Shown here: piece after piece, positions 9,001 to 16,371 of the stretch
Numbering within the stretch: the stretch's first letter is position 1
Layout of the letters: each line of letters opens with the position of its first letter
Source: an uncultured Lachnospiraceae bacterium
GTDB lineage: Bacteria > Bacillota > Clostridia > Lachnospirales > Lachnospiraceae
Length of the DNA: 16,723 nucleotides
Assembly (NCBI GenBank): GCA_910586025.1
Contig: CAJUIO010000083.1
Coordinates: 1-16,723 of the forward strand
Reading direction: 5' to 3'
Translations under genes and position numbers: made by a program
Notes under the pieces: model-generated
Seen by the model: the letters and a program-made list of their open reading frames with translations, nothing else
Database searches by the model: none
What the model was told of the DNA's origin: nothing

Positions 9001-9161
9001 AGAATGCACTGACCAAAACAAAGCTGACCGTGAATGCTCCCTTTGAGCAGGCCTGGATTTGCAATCTTCTGGAAGAGAGGGAGAGGCAGGCCGTGGTTTG
9101 CGGAAATGAAATAGAAGTTGTGCTTAAGCCTTACGAGGTGGTTACGGTATTGATCAAGTGA
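6048..9161 (+). CDS. GH38 alpha-mannosidase, copy 1
   Basis: This 1037-residue retaining alpha-mannosidase with no signal peptide should act in the cytoplasm on imported glycans. An N-terminal beta-rich part (about 1-235) precedes the catalytic domain with metal-site HID (His249, Asp251) and the nucleophile Asp361 in LPDVFGYSG. The middle domain carries EYHRGTLTS (from Glu521), and NQFHD supplies the third metal-site His578. A long C-terminal beta-domain completes it. Length and N-terminal extension resemble the Ams1/MAN2C1 type, which in eukaryotes trims cytosolic free N-glycans. The start is fixed by AAGGAGG at 6036-6042 and by alignment with copy 2 (FLDKRVKVICEEL); an in-frame extension to 5913 has no ribosome site and overlaps the intercistronic hairpin. 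Linkage specificity (alpha-1,3, -1,6 or -1,2) cannot be read from the sequence. Confidence 0.95.
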   Translation: MQFLDKRVKVICEELKKLRVKQTFAMDNWKYREGNFIRPEDAAACEEAEPGKEVWEDFDCQTMHWYGKDRHYWFRTVYTVPRELDGKRMWFHVRTQIDEWDDAKNPQFLLFVNGEAVQGIDMNHREVFLSPCAKAGEEITLELQAYTGILHSEFNLITQMQEIDEKIEKLYYDLWVPLAAFTRMEEDDKNRRDIEEILNHTVNFLDLRTPYSEEFYRTLDEASAYIEEALYSKRAGYSDVIATCIGHTHIDVAWWWTVAQTREKVARSFATVLKLMEEYPNYRFMSSQPQLYVFLKERYPELYEKVKERIRERRWEPEGGMWVEADCNLTSGESLVRQFMHGKRFFREEFGVDNRILWLPDVFGYSGALPQIMKKCGIDYFMTTKLAWNQFNKVPYDTMMWRGIDGTQVLTHLVTTLGVEQPVSNFFTTYNGMLHPDAIMGGWMRYQNKDINNDILISYGYGDGGGGPTREMLETSLRMEKGVKGIPKVRQEFARTYFDELKERVEKDRRLPVWEGELYFEYHRGTLTSMGRNKRSNRKSELGLMDLELLSVLASGTMNYPVSELDSMWKVVLLNQFHDILPGSSIREVYEVTGEEYAQLAGQISSMTEERMRAVAGPGGGITVFNTTGKRRDDVVSLEGFTGGALMDGEGEVYPVQRTANGAVAYVKNIPSKGYKSFAVVDSAADAGTLCPFELTDDYELETPFYKVKLDNQGMFTSIYDKENDREVVQEGHRANLLRMYEDKPIYFDNWDIDIYYTEKFWDVDQVERMEWTELGPVRAVLSMTRKASNSVIDQEIIFYAKSRRIEFVTRVDWKEHQTLLKVHFPVAVHTDEATFDVQFGNLTRKTHQNTSWDVARFESCGQKWMDLSEGHYGVSLLNDCKYGHSVKDSNMALTLIKSGIEPNPVADQEEHVFTYSIYPHAEGWRAAGTVEEAYKLNQPLLARIGTEPGKEYSFACADRKNVILETVKRAEDGEGTVIRMYESENALTKTKLTVNAPFEQAWICNLLEERERQAVVCGNEIEVVLKPYEVVTVLIK
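7098..7237 (+). repeat. 140-bp perfect direct repeat, copy in GH38-1
   Basis: These 140 bases are identical to 13394-13533 in the second GH38 gene. They cover the catalytic nucleophile region. Bases on both sides differ at many synonymous sites, so the tract stands out from the general similarity of the two genes. Confidence 0.93.
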
Positions 9162-9174
9162 AAGGAAAAGATAA

Positions 9175-12084
9175 ATGACAGGAATAAAAAATAAGAAATG
9201 GATCAGTATTCTTCTTGCGGCGGCTATGACGCTTGGAATGACCGGCTGCGGAGGCAGCGGTGAAAAGGAGCCTGCCGTGGAGACAACGGCTGTGGAGGAA
9301 GAAGGTCGGGAAAACGCCCGGGTTCAGGAGACTGAGGCGGAGGAAGAGGAGACCGCCGGGGAAGAGGAACAGGAGAATACGCAGGCGGCACAGTATTCGG
9401 TGACGGAAGAAAATGATAACAAGGAGCTTACCATGAACCGTCAGCCGGAATCCTCCTACTGGTTTCCCGCAGGACTTCTTGAGTGGAAGGCGGAGGAGGA
9501 CGAGGACCTGCGGTTTAATGTAAGCAGCGTGCCTCTTGCAAAGCGCGCGGATATTGCGGAGCTCGAGACTGTGAATTCCACGCAGAATAAGGACACGAAG
9601 GTGATGGCGATCTCCATCATGAACGGCAGTACCAGCGGAAATTCTCCCCACGGACTGAATAAGATGAACGCAAACACCTTCTCCTACTGGCAGTATGTGG
9701 ATCTTCTGGTTTACTGGGGCGGTTCCTCGGGGGAGGGCCTGATCGTGGCACCCAGTGCGGACGTGGTGGATGCCGGACACAGGAACGGCGTGAAGGTGAT
9801 CGGAACCATATTTATGCCCCAGGCGGCTCACGGCGGAAAGATGCAGTGGCTTGAGGATCTCCTCACCAGAAAGGAAGACGGAAGCTATCCGGTGGCCGAC
9901 AAGCTGATCGAGGTTGCGGATGTCTATGGGTTTGACGGCTGGTTTATGAATCAGGAGACCGAGGGCACGGATGAGGAACCTCTGACAGCGGATCATGCCG
10001 CACGGATGCAGGAATTCCTTTCCTACTATAAGGAGAAGGCTCCGGAGCTGGAGCTTATCTATTATGATTCCATGACAGTGGACGGCAAGATGGACTGGCA
10101 GAACGCGCTGACTGAGAAAAATGCGGCTTACCTCATGAATGAGGACGGAGAGGCCGTTGCGGACGAGATGTTTTTGAATTTCTGGTGGACTACCGAGAAG
10201 CTTGCCGGGGAGGAGCTGCTTAAGGCCTCCGCCGGGCTGGCGAAGGAGAAGGGAATCGACCCTTACGATCTGTATGCGGGAGTTGACATCCAGAGCAACG
10301 GATATGACACGCCTATCAGGTGGGATTTGTTTGAGAATCCGGAGGGCGGCACCTATACTTCTCTGGGGCTCTACTGTCCCAGCTGGGCGTACTTTTCGGC
10401 AGGTACCGTGCAGGATTTCTGGAAGCAGGAGAATAAACTGTGGGTGAATTCCAAGGGGGATCCCTCTTACGAGGCGGATGTCAGCGGAGATGATACGCAG
10501 TGGAGGGGCGTTTCCACTTACGTGGTGGAGCGGACCGCGGTTACAGAGCTTCCCTTTGTGACAAACTTCTGCATGGGCAACGGCTATGGGTTCTATAAGA
10601 ACGGACAGCTGATCAGTATGCTGGACTGGAACAACCGGAGCGTGTCGGATATTCTGCCCACCTACCGTTATATCATCGAGAACGGCGAAGGGAACACTCT
10701 TGCGGCGGATCTGGACGTGGGAGACGCTTACTATGGCGGCAACAGCCTGATTCTGCGCGGAGACGTGAAGAAGGATACGGAATCCGTGATCAAGCTTTAC
10801 AGCGCCGATCTTGACGCACAGGAGCAGATGATCTTTACCACGGCGGCAAAGGTGAGAGGTCCCGAGGTGGCGCTGGATGCGGTGCTTGCCCTGGACGACG
10901 GCTCCGAAGTCATTTTGGAAGGAGATAAGAAGGTAGGGGAAGAGTGGACGGTGGTATCCTACGATGCGGCCTCTCTTGCAGGAAAGACGATAAAGACAAT
11001 CTCCTACAGAATAAAGGCCGGAGAGGATGCAAACGGGCTGCAGCTGCGTCTGGGAAATATCACCATGGCCCGGCCGGAGAGCTTTGAGAGCGCCAGTGTG
11101 AGCAATGTGCAGGTTCTTGACAGCGAGTTTGACGAGGACGGCATGTATGCGGGTGTGCGTCTGGCCTGGGAGAGTGATGCGGATTCAGAGTATTATGAGA
11201 TCTACCGCATGAACCAGGACGGGACGAAATCCTTCCTTGGCGTTTCGAATACGGACAGCTTTTACATCAACACCCTGCCCCGGACGGACGAGACCAACAA
11301 ATCCGAGTTCGAGGTGGTTCCGGTTAACGGACTGCTGGAGGAGGGAAGCGGAAGCACGGCTGTCATGGACTGGCCGGATAACAGCATTCCCAAGGCGGCG
11401 TTTACGGCGGATGTCACACTGGCGGCACCGGGGCAGACCATAACCTTTACCAGTCTCTGCTCTCAGAACACCCAGAAGGTGACATGGACGCTGACAGGCT
11501 CTGATACGGAGAGCGCGCAGGGCGATACGGTCTCCGTCACTTATCCGGAGGCGGGCATCTACGGCGTTTCCATCAAGGCCGAGAACGAATCGGGAAGCGG
11601 GGAGGCATCCCATGAGAGCTATATCGTGATCACGGACAGCGCTGCGCAGGGCCTTGTGCTCCTGTCACAGGGAGCTGCCACGGAGGCGGATACTTACGTG
11701 AATGACAATGAAGCGCCCCAGTTTGCGGTGGACGGCGATATCAGCAAGAAGTGGTGTGCGACGGGAGGAGCGCCTCACGAGATCACCATTGACCTTGGAG
11801 AGGTGAAAGCGGTCAGCGCCGTGGATATCAGCCACGCAGAGGCAGGCGGCGAGAGCGCCGACATGAACACCAAGTCCTACGCTATTTACGTGAGCGAGGA
11901 CGGAGGGGCCTTTGAGGAGGTAAGGAGCGTGACCAGGAACACGGCGGGGACGACCCACGATACCTTCGCACCGGTGAACGCCCGGTTTGTGAAGCTTGTG
12001 GTGAACAAACCCACGCAGGGAAGCGACAGTGCGGCCCGGATTTATGAAATCGAGGTATACGGACTGGAAGCGGCAATGGAATAA
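9175..12084 (+). CDS. GH85 endo-beta-N-acetylglucosaminidase, surface lipoprotein
   Basis: This 969-residue enzyme is predicted to cleave between the two core GlcNAc residues of N-glycans. It has a lipoprotein signal with Cys25 (MTGC) and a strongly acidic linker (about 26-82, some 20 Glu/Asp). The GH85 catalytic barrel (about 90-440) carries the family pair Asn259-x-Glu261 in FDGWFMNQETEG; Glu is the general acid and Asn orients the substrate acetamido group. C-terminal modules follow: a jelly-roll-like region (about 505-635), a fibronectin-III-like region (about 640-735), a PKD-like domain (about 738-822) and an F5/8-type C (CBM32-like) sugar-binding domain (about 825-965). No LPXTG anchor is present. 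The start lies 13 bases after the GH38 stop, with AAAGGA at 9161-9166. Membrane anchoring and glycan-binding modules fit release of N-glycans outside the cell, next to the importer. Confidence 0.93.
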   Translation: MTGIKNKKWISILLAAAMTLGMTGCGGSGEKEPAVETTAVEEEGRENARVQETEAEEEETAGEEEQENTQAAQYSVTEENDNKELTMNRQPESSYWFPAGLLEWKAEEDEDLRFNVSSVPLAKRADIAELETVNSTQNKDTKVMAISIMNGSTSGNSPHGLNKMNANTFSYWQYVDLLVYWGGSSGEGLIVAPSADVVDAGHRNGVKVIGTIFMPQAAHGGKMQWLEDLLTRKEDGSYPVADKLIEVADVYGFDGWFMNQETEGTDEEPLTADHAARMQEFLSYYKEKAPELELIYYDSMTVDGKMDWQNALTEKNAAYLMNEDGEAVADEMFLNFWWTTEKLAGEELLKASAGLAKEKGIDPYDLYAGVDIQSNGYDTPIRWDLFENPEGGTYTSLGLYCPSWAYFSAGTVQDFWKQENKLWVNSKGDPSYEADVSGDDTQWRGVSTYVVERTAVTELPFVTNFCMGNGYGFYKNGQLISMLDWNNRSVSDILPTYRYIIENGEGNTLAADLDVGDAYYGGNSLILRGDVKKDTESVIKLYSADLDAQEQMIFTTAAKVRGPEVALDAVLALDDGSEVILEGDKKVGEEWTVVSYDAASLAGKTIKTISYRIKAGEDANGLQLRLGNITMARPESFESASVSNVQVLDSEFDEDGMYAGVRLAWESDADSEYYEIYRMNQDGTKSFLGVSNTDSFYINTLPRTDETNKSEFEVVPVNGLLEEGSGSTAVMDWPDNSIPKAAFTADVTLAAPGQTITFTSLCSQNTQKVTWTLTGSDTESAQGDTVSVTYPEAGIYGVSIKAENESGSGEASHESYIVITDSAAQGLVLLSQGAATEADTYVNDNEAPQFAVDGDISKKWCATGGAPHEITIDLGEVKAVSAVDISHAEAGGESADMNTKSYAIYVSEDGGAFEEVRSVTRNTAGTTHDTFAPVNARFVKLVVNKPTQGSDSAARIYEIEVYGLEAAME

Positions 12085-12091
12085 CGGACAG

Positions 12092-12133
12092 AATCAGGGA
12101 AGATTTCCGGGGGAGGAGATCTTCCCTGATTTT
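12092..12133 (+). terminator. Terminator-like hairpin after the GH85 gene
   Basis: AATCAGGGAAGAT (12092-12104) pairs perfectly over 13 bp with ATCTTCCCTGATT (12119-12131), with a 14-base loop. TTTT (12130-12133) partly overlaps the stem end, then AAAT follows. The stem is strong but the U-tract short, so some read-through into the second GH38 gene is plausible. Confidence 0.7.
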
Positions 12134-12242
12134 AAATACGATGATACCAGGGTCAAAAGCCCTGGCTTCGGAGTGCATCTGGCAATTTGGTACACGAATC
12201 TAAATGTAAAAATCTGAAATTAGTTGTGGAAATCAGAGGTGC

Positions 12243-12291
12243 TGTCCGGTAAAATATAGAAAATGGTAAGTCCCGGTAAATCGGGCGGACA
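12243..12291 (+). promoter_or_regulatory. Nested leader hairpin abutting the GH38-2 ribosome site
   Basis: TGTCCG (12243-12248) pairs with CGGACA (12286-12291), enclosing CCCG (12272-12275) and CGGG (12282-12285). The last paired base is the first A of the AGGAGG site (12291-12296). A further stem CCAGGG/CCCTGG lies upstream at 12147-12165. In the 217-base gap I find no convincing promoter; TAAAAT at 12250-12255 could be a -10 but lacks a well-spaced -35. Confidence 0.3.
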
Positions 12292-12301
12292 GGAGGCGGA
12301 T

Positions 12302-15300
12302 ATGCATTTTTTGGACAAGAGAGTCAGGGTGATCTGCGAGGAACTGAAAAGGCTGAAGGTCAGGCAGAGCTTTGTCATTGACAGCTGGAAGTACAGGGAA
12401 GGGTTTTTCGTCCGGCCGGAGGATGCGGAGGTCTTTGACGGCCCGCAGGCCGGGGAGGAACAGGCAGATACCGGGGCGGATGGAGGCGCTCATATAGCCG
12501 GCAGCGCATGGGAGGATTTTGACTGCAATACCATGCACTGGTATGGAAAGGACCGCCATTACTGGTTTCGGACGACCTGCCAGGTGCCGCGGGAGCTTGA
12601 CGGAAAGCGGATGTGGCTTTATGTGTGCACGCAGATTGAAGGATGGGACGCAAAGAATCCCCAGTTTTTACTGTTTGTAAATGGGAAAGCGGTGCAGGGG
12701 ATCGATATGAATCACAGGGAGGTGTTCTTAAATCCCTGCGCAGAGGCGGGCGAGGAGCTTACTCTGGATCTGCAGGCTTATACGGGAATCGACCATCAGG
12801 AATTCAGCCTGGTGGTCAGGCTGATGGAAATTGATGAGAAGATTGAGAAGCTGTATTATGACCTGTGGGTGCCTCTTTCGGCCTTTGGCAGGATGGAGGA
12901 GGACGACAGAAACCGGAAGCAAATCGAAGAGATCCTGAATAATACGGTGAATTTTCTGGATCTGCGCACGCCTTACTCGGAGGAATTTTACCGCACTGTG
13001 GATGAGGCATCGGCCTATATTGAGAGGGCTCTGTATTCGGAGATGGCGGGCTTTAGTGACGTGGTCGCCACCTGTATCGGACATACCCATATCGACGTTG
13101 CCTGGTGGTGGACTGTGGCCCAGACCAGGGAAAAGGTGGCAAGAAGCTTTGCGACTGTGCTTAAGCTCATGGAGGAATATCCGAATTACAAATTTATGTC
13201 CAGCCAGCCTCAGCTCTATGTCTTCCTGAAGGAGCGCTACCCGGAGCTGTATGAGAAGCTCAAGGAGCGTGTCCGGGAGAGACGCTGGGAGCCGGAGGGC
13301 GGTATGTGGGTGGAGGCGGACTGCAACCTGACCTCCGGAGAGTCGCTGGTACGCCAGTTTATGCATGGAAAGCGGTTTTTCCGGGAGGAGTTTGGGGTGG
13401 ATAACCGGATTCTCTGGCTGCCGGACGTGTTCGGGTATTCCGGAGCCCTGCCCCAGATCATGAAAAAGTGCGGGATCGACTATTTCATGACCACGAAGCT
13501 TGCCTGGAACCAGTTTAACAAGGTGCCCTATGATACCATGAGGTGGAGGGGGATCGACGGCACGGAGGTGCTGACTCACCTGATCACTACTCTGGATGTG
13601 GAGCAGCCCGTGGCCAATTTTTTCACCACCTATAACGGAATGCTTCATCCGGGCGCTGTCATGGGCGGATGGATGCGCTATCAGAATAAGGATATTAACA
13701 ACGATATCCTGATCTCCTACGGCTATGGGGACGGGGGCGGCGGCCCTACCAGGGAGATGCTGGAAACCTCTGTCCGTATGGAGAAGGGGGTCAAGGGGAT
13801 TCCGAAGGTGAGGCAGGAGTTTGCCCGCACCTACTTTGACGAGCTGAAGGATCGTGTGGAAGGAAACAAAAGGCTTCCTGTGTGGGAAGGGGAGTTCTAT
13901 TTTGAATACCACAGGGGAACGCTGACCTCCATGGGAAGGAACAAGCGGGCCAACCGCAAGTCCGAGCTTGGACTTATGGATCTGGAGCTGTTATCCGTGC
14001 TGGCGGAAGATACTGTGGATTACCCGGCATCCAAGCTGGACTCCATGTGGAAGGTGGTGCTGATCAATCAGTTCCATGATATCCTGCCCGGATCCTCCAT
14101 TCGGGAAGTGTATGAGGTCACCAGGGAGGAATACGGACAGCTTGCCAGGGAGCTTGCGGATATGGGAGAACGTCGCAGGAAGGCCATTGCCGGTGCGGGC
14201 AGTGCCGTGATGGTTTTCAACACAACCGGAAAAGAGAGGGACGATGTGGTTAACCTCGGAGAGTTTGAGGGAGAAGCCCTTGTGGACAATGCGGGAGAGG
14301 TATATCCGGTTCAGAGAACGGCGGACGGGGCGGTGGCGTATGTGAAAAGCATTCCCTCAAAGGGCTATAAGTCCTTTGCCGTGATGGATGCGGCACCCGT
14401 TTCCTCTGACGGTGATGCGGAAGGTGTTCCCTTCTATCTGGCAGGCGATTACCGGCTGGAAACTCCTTTTTACAGGGTAAAGCTGGATGAACAGGGAATG
14501 TTTACCAGTATCTATGATAAGGAGAATGAGCGTGAGGTGATACAGGAGGGGCACAGGGCCAATCTTTTTCGGATGTATGAGGACAAACCGATTTACTATG
14601 ACAACTGGGATATTGATATCTTTTACACGGAAAAGTTCTGGGATGTGGACCAGGTGGAGCGGATGGAGTGGACGGAGCTTGGCCCGGTGCGGGCAGTTCT
14701 CTCCGTCACGTGGAAGGCATCCAATTCCGTGATCGATCAGGAGATTATCTTTTATGCGCAGAGCCGGAGAATTGAGTTCGCAACCCGTGTGAACTGGAAG
14801 GAGCACCAAACGCTTCTGAAGGTACATTTTCCCGTGGCTGTACACACGGACGAGGCTGCGTTTGATGTGCAGTTCGGAAACCTGACCCGGAAGACCCACC
14901 AGAACACCAGCTGGGATGTGGCCCGGTTTGAGAGCTGCGGACAGAAATGGATGGATCTTTCCGAGGGGCATTACGGGGTATCTCTGCTCAACGACTGCAA
15001 GTACGGGCATTCCGTGAAGGATTCCAACATGGCCCTGACCCTGATTAAGTCCGGGATCGAGCCGAACCCGGTAACGGATCAGGAGGAGCATGTGTTTACC
15101 TATGCCATCTATCCCCATGCGGAAGGATGGCGGACGGCAGGCACCGTGGCGGAGGCCTATAAGCTGAATCAGCCGCTGCTTGTTCAGACGGGAGCGGAAG
15201 CGGGAAAGAATTATTCCTTTGCGTCCGTGAACAGGCCCAATGTGGTGATCGAGACAATCAAGCAGGCGGAGAGCGGGAGGGGAACCGTGATCCGTATGTA

Positions 15301-15469
15301 TGAATCGGAAAATTCCCTGACAAGGGCCAGGCTGACTGTAAATAAGCCTTTCGAGAAGGCGTGGATCTGCAATCTTCTGGAGGAGGAAGAGAGCGAGGCG
15401 CATGCGGAGGGAAATGTGATTGACGTGACCCTGAAGCCCTATGAGGTGGTTACGGTGAAGATCTGCTGA
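12302..15469 (+). CDS. GH38 alpha-mannosidase, copy 2
   Basis: This 1055-residue protein is a close paralogue of the GH38 enzyme at 6048-9161, alike along its whole length and also lacking a signal peptide. Catalytic positions are conserved: His263 and Asp265 (HID), nucleophile Asp375 (LPDVFGYSG) and His592 (NQFHD). It differs mainly by about 14 extra residues near position 50, a region rich in Gly/Asp/Ala, and by a variable insert before the C-terminal beta-domain (around 700). The start at 12302 has AGGAGG at 12291-12296; an in-frame ATG at 12263 has no ribosome site. It lies behind the terminator-like hairpin that follows the GH85 gene, so its expression may differ from the main operon. 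It could trim another alpha-mannose linkage or simply raise dosage; the sequence does not decide. Confidence 0.95.
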   Translation: MHFLDKRVRVICEELKRLKVRQSFVIDSWKYREGFFVRPEDAEVFDGPQAGEEQADTGADGGAHIAGSAWEDFDCNTMHWYGKDRHYWFRTTCQVPRELDGKRMWLYVCTQIEGWDAKNPQFLLFVNGKAVQGIDMNHREVFLNPCAEAGEELTLDLQAYTGIDHQEFSLVVRLMEIDEKIEKLYYDLWVPLSAFGRMEEDDRNRKQIEEILNNTVNFLDLRTPYSEEFYRTVDEASAYIERALYSEMAGFSDVVATCIGHTHIDVAWWWTVAQTREKVARSFATVLKLMEEYPNYKFMSSQPQLYVFLKERYPELYEKLKERVRERRWEPEGGMWVEADCNLTSGESLVRQFMHGKRFFREEFGVDNRILWLPDVFGYSGALPQIMKKCGIDYFMTTKLAWNQFNKVPYDTMRWRGIDGTEVLTHLITTLDVEQPVANFFTTYNGMLHPGAVMGGWMRYQNKDINNDILISYGYGDGGGGPTREMLETSVRMEKGVKGIPKVRQEFARTYFDELKDRVEGNKRLPVWEGEFYFEYHRGTLTSMGRNKRANRKSELGLMDLELLSVLAEDTVDYPASKLDSMWKVVLINQFHDILPGSSIREVYEVTREEYGQLARELADMGERRRKAIAGAGSAVMVFNTTGKERDDVVNLGEFEGEALVDNAGEVYPVQRTADGAVAYVKSIPSKGYKSFAVMDAAPVSSDGDAEGVPFYLAGDYRLETPFYRVKLDEQGMFTSIYDKENEREVIQEGHRANLFRMYEDKPIYYDNWDIDIFYTEKFWDVDQVERMEWTELGPVRAVLSVTWKASNSVIDQEIIFYAQSRRIEFATRVNWKEHQTLLKVHFPVAVHTDEAAFDVQFGNLTRKTHQNTSWDVARFESCGQKWMDLSEGHYGVSLLNDCKYGHSVKDSNMALTLIKSGIEPNPVTDQEEHVFTYAIYPHAEGWRTAGTVAEAYKLNQPLLVQTGAEAGKNYSFASVNRPNVVIETIKQAESGRGTVIRMYESENSLTRARLTVNKPFEKAWICNLLEEEESEAHAEGNVIDVTLKPYEVVTVKIC
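13394..13533 (+). repeat. 140-bp perfect direct repeat, copy in GH38-2
   Basis: Identical base for base to 7098-7237. The two copies lie in the same orientation 6296 bp apart and bracket the GH85 gene. A shorter identical run of 47 bp (6786-6832 in copy 1) surrounds the HID motif. Confidence 0.93.
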
Positions 15470-15509
15470 CAGAAGAAAATCCGGTTTTGGCAGTAAAGAT
15501 AGTTTTGCG

Positions 15510-15537
15510 GGGAACAGCTGAGGCGGCTGTTCCCTTT
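15510..15537 (+). terminator. Terminator-like hairpin after GH38-2
   Basis: GGGAACAGC (15510-15518) pairs with GCTGTTCCC (15526-15534) over 9 bp with a 7-base loop. TTT and then GCTGTTG follow. The U-tract is short, but the position, 40 bases after the stop codon, fits the end of the glycan locus. Confidence 0.6.
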
Positions 15538-15643
15538 GCTGTTGTCGGCGGTGCGGATTTGGCGGCCCGCCGCTTGCAGCGGTGTCTTTGACTGCAGCGG
15601 GGTTGTTAATTAAAATTTTATATTTTTTTGTACGGCAGAATGC
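15538..15643. other. Intergenic spacer without recognisable gene
   Basis: A GC-rich stretch carrying two direct copies of TGCAGCGG (15575-15582, 15593-15600) passes into an AT-rich stretch (15605-15629) with a run of seven T's. I see no gene. The AT-rich part may act as an upstream promoter element for the next gene. Confidence 0.4.
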
Positions 15644-15672
15644 TTGTGCTGATGCGGAAAAAGTGATATAGT
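15644..15672 (+). promoter_or_regulatory. Promoter of the Rpn-type gene
   Basis: TTGTGC (15644-15649) is followed after 17 bases by TATAGT (15667-15672). TGA directly precedes the -10 box and makes it an extended type. The gene starts about 180 bases further on, leaving a long leader that can fold. Confidence 0.5.
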
Positions 15673-15797
15673 AATCTTGTTATCAATAAGTGATACATGT
15701 CGAATGGTTTTCTAGCCCTCGTGCGTTCCATGCATGAAAGGGAATCTTAATTTCAGGCTTTTCGCCAATGAATCAGAGAACTTGACAGATGAATGCG

Positions 15798-15851
15798 GAC
15801 AGGCGGAAAGACGTTCTCCTGTCTGAGAAGCAATGAACAAAAGACAGGAGG
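15798..15851 (+). promoter_or_regulatory. Leader with SD-sequestering hairpin and alternative stem
   Basis: CTCCTGTCT (15816-15824) pairs perfectly with AGACAGGAG (15842-15850), which contains most of the AGGAGG ribosome site (15846-15851) of the Rpn-type gene. Upstream GACAGG (15798-15803) can pair with the same CCTGTC (15818-15823), so the two stems exclude each other. The layout is that of a translational on/off leader. Any signal that shifts it is unknown. Confidence 0.45.
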
Positions 15852-16256
15852 AAATGAATGAAGAGACGAAAAACAAAAAGAACGCAGCATAAAAATGGGG
15901 GCGGGGTGAAGGGAAGCCGTAACACAAGAGATGTGAGTAACAGAAGCGTGCTGAAGGATCCTCTTCTGTGTGCGCAGTTTTTGAAGGATTATGTGGATGG
16001 CAGTCTGTTTAAGGATCTGAGGCCGGAAGATATTGAGGATGAATCCGAAAAATATCAGGCCTATCTGGGAATTGCCTTTGAGACAGATACGGTCAAGAAA
16101 ATACGGATACGCGCAAACGACAGGGAAACGGTTCCCGTTTATCTTATCTCGCTGGTTGAACATAAGAGCCGGGTGGATTATAATGTATCTATGCAGCTGC
16201 TTCGGTACATGGTCTGTATGTGGAATGAGTACCCTCAGTGTATAAGGGGATACGCG

Positions 16257-16362
16257 CCCCAAGTGCCATCTTTGGGAGGTTGGCGGCGTTAACCTCAATC
16301 GGCGTACGTCCAGTACGCCTCATTCCGTTGCCTTGCCAACCTCCGAAATCTGGTACTTGGGG
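16257..16362. repeat. Long hairpin 1 inside the MITE-like element
   Basis: CCCCAAGT (16257-16264) pairs with ACTTGGGG (16355-16362). The adjoining 20 bases 16265-16284 pair with 16335-16354 at 16 of 20 positions, including an unbroken GGAGGTTGGC/GCCAACCTCC stretch. The loop region carries the palindrome GGCGTACGTCCAGTACGCC (16301-16319). Confidence 0.8.
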
Positions 16363-16371
16363 TCTGAAAGA

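Noticed and set aside
12728..13912. Long open frame (394 codons) on the minus strand inside GH38-2, with a similar one inside GH38-1
   Set aside because: It mirrors the conserved GH38 codons; the translation shows no family features and no ribosome site, and the plus-strand frame carries all catalytic motifs. Such antisense frames arise from codon bias.
14357..15403. Minus-strand open frame of 348 codons in the 3' part of GH38-2
   Set aside because: Shadow of the real gene; low-complexity His/Leu/Arg composition typical of antisense translation.
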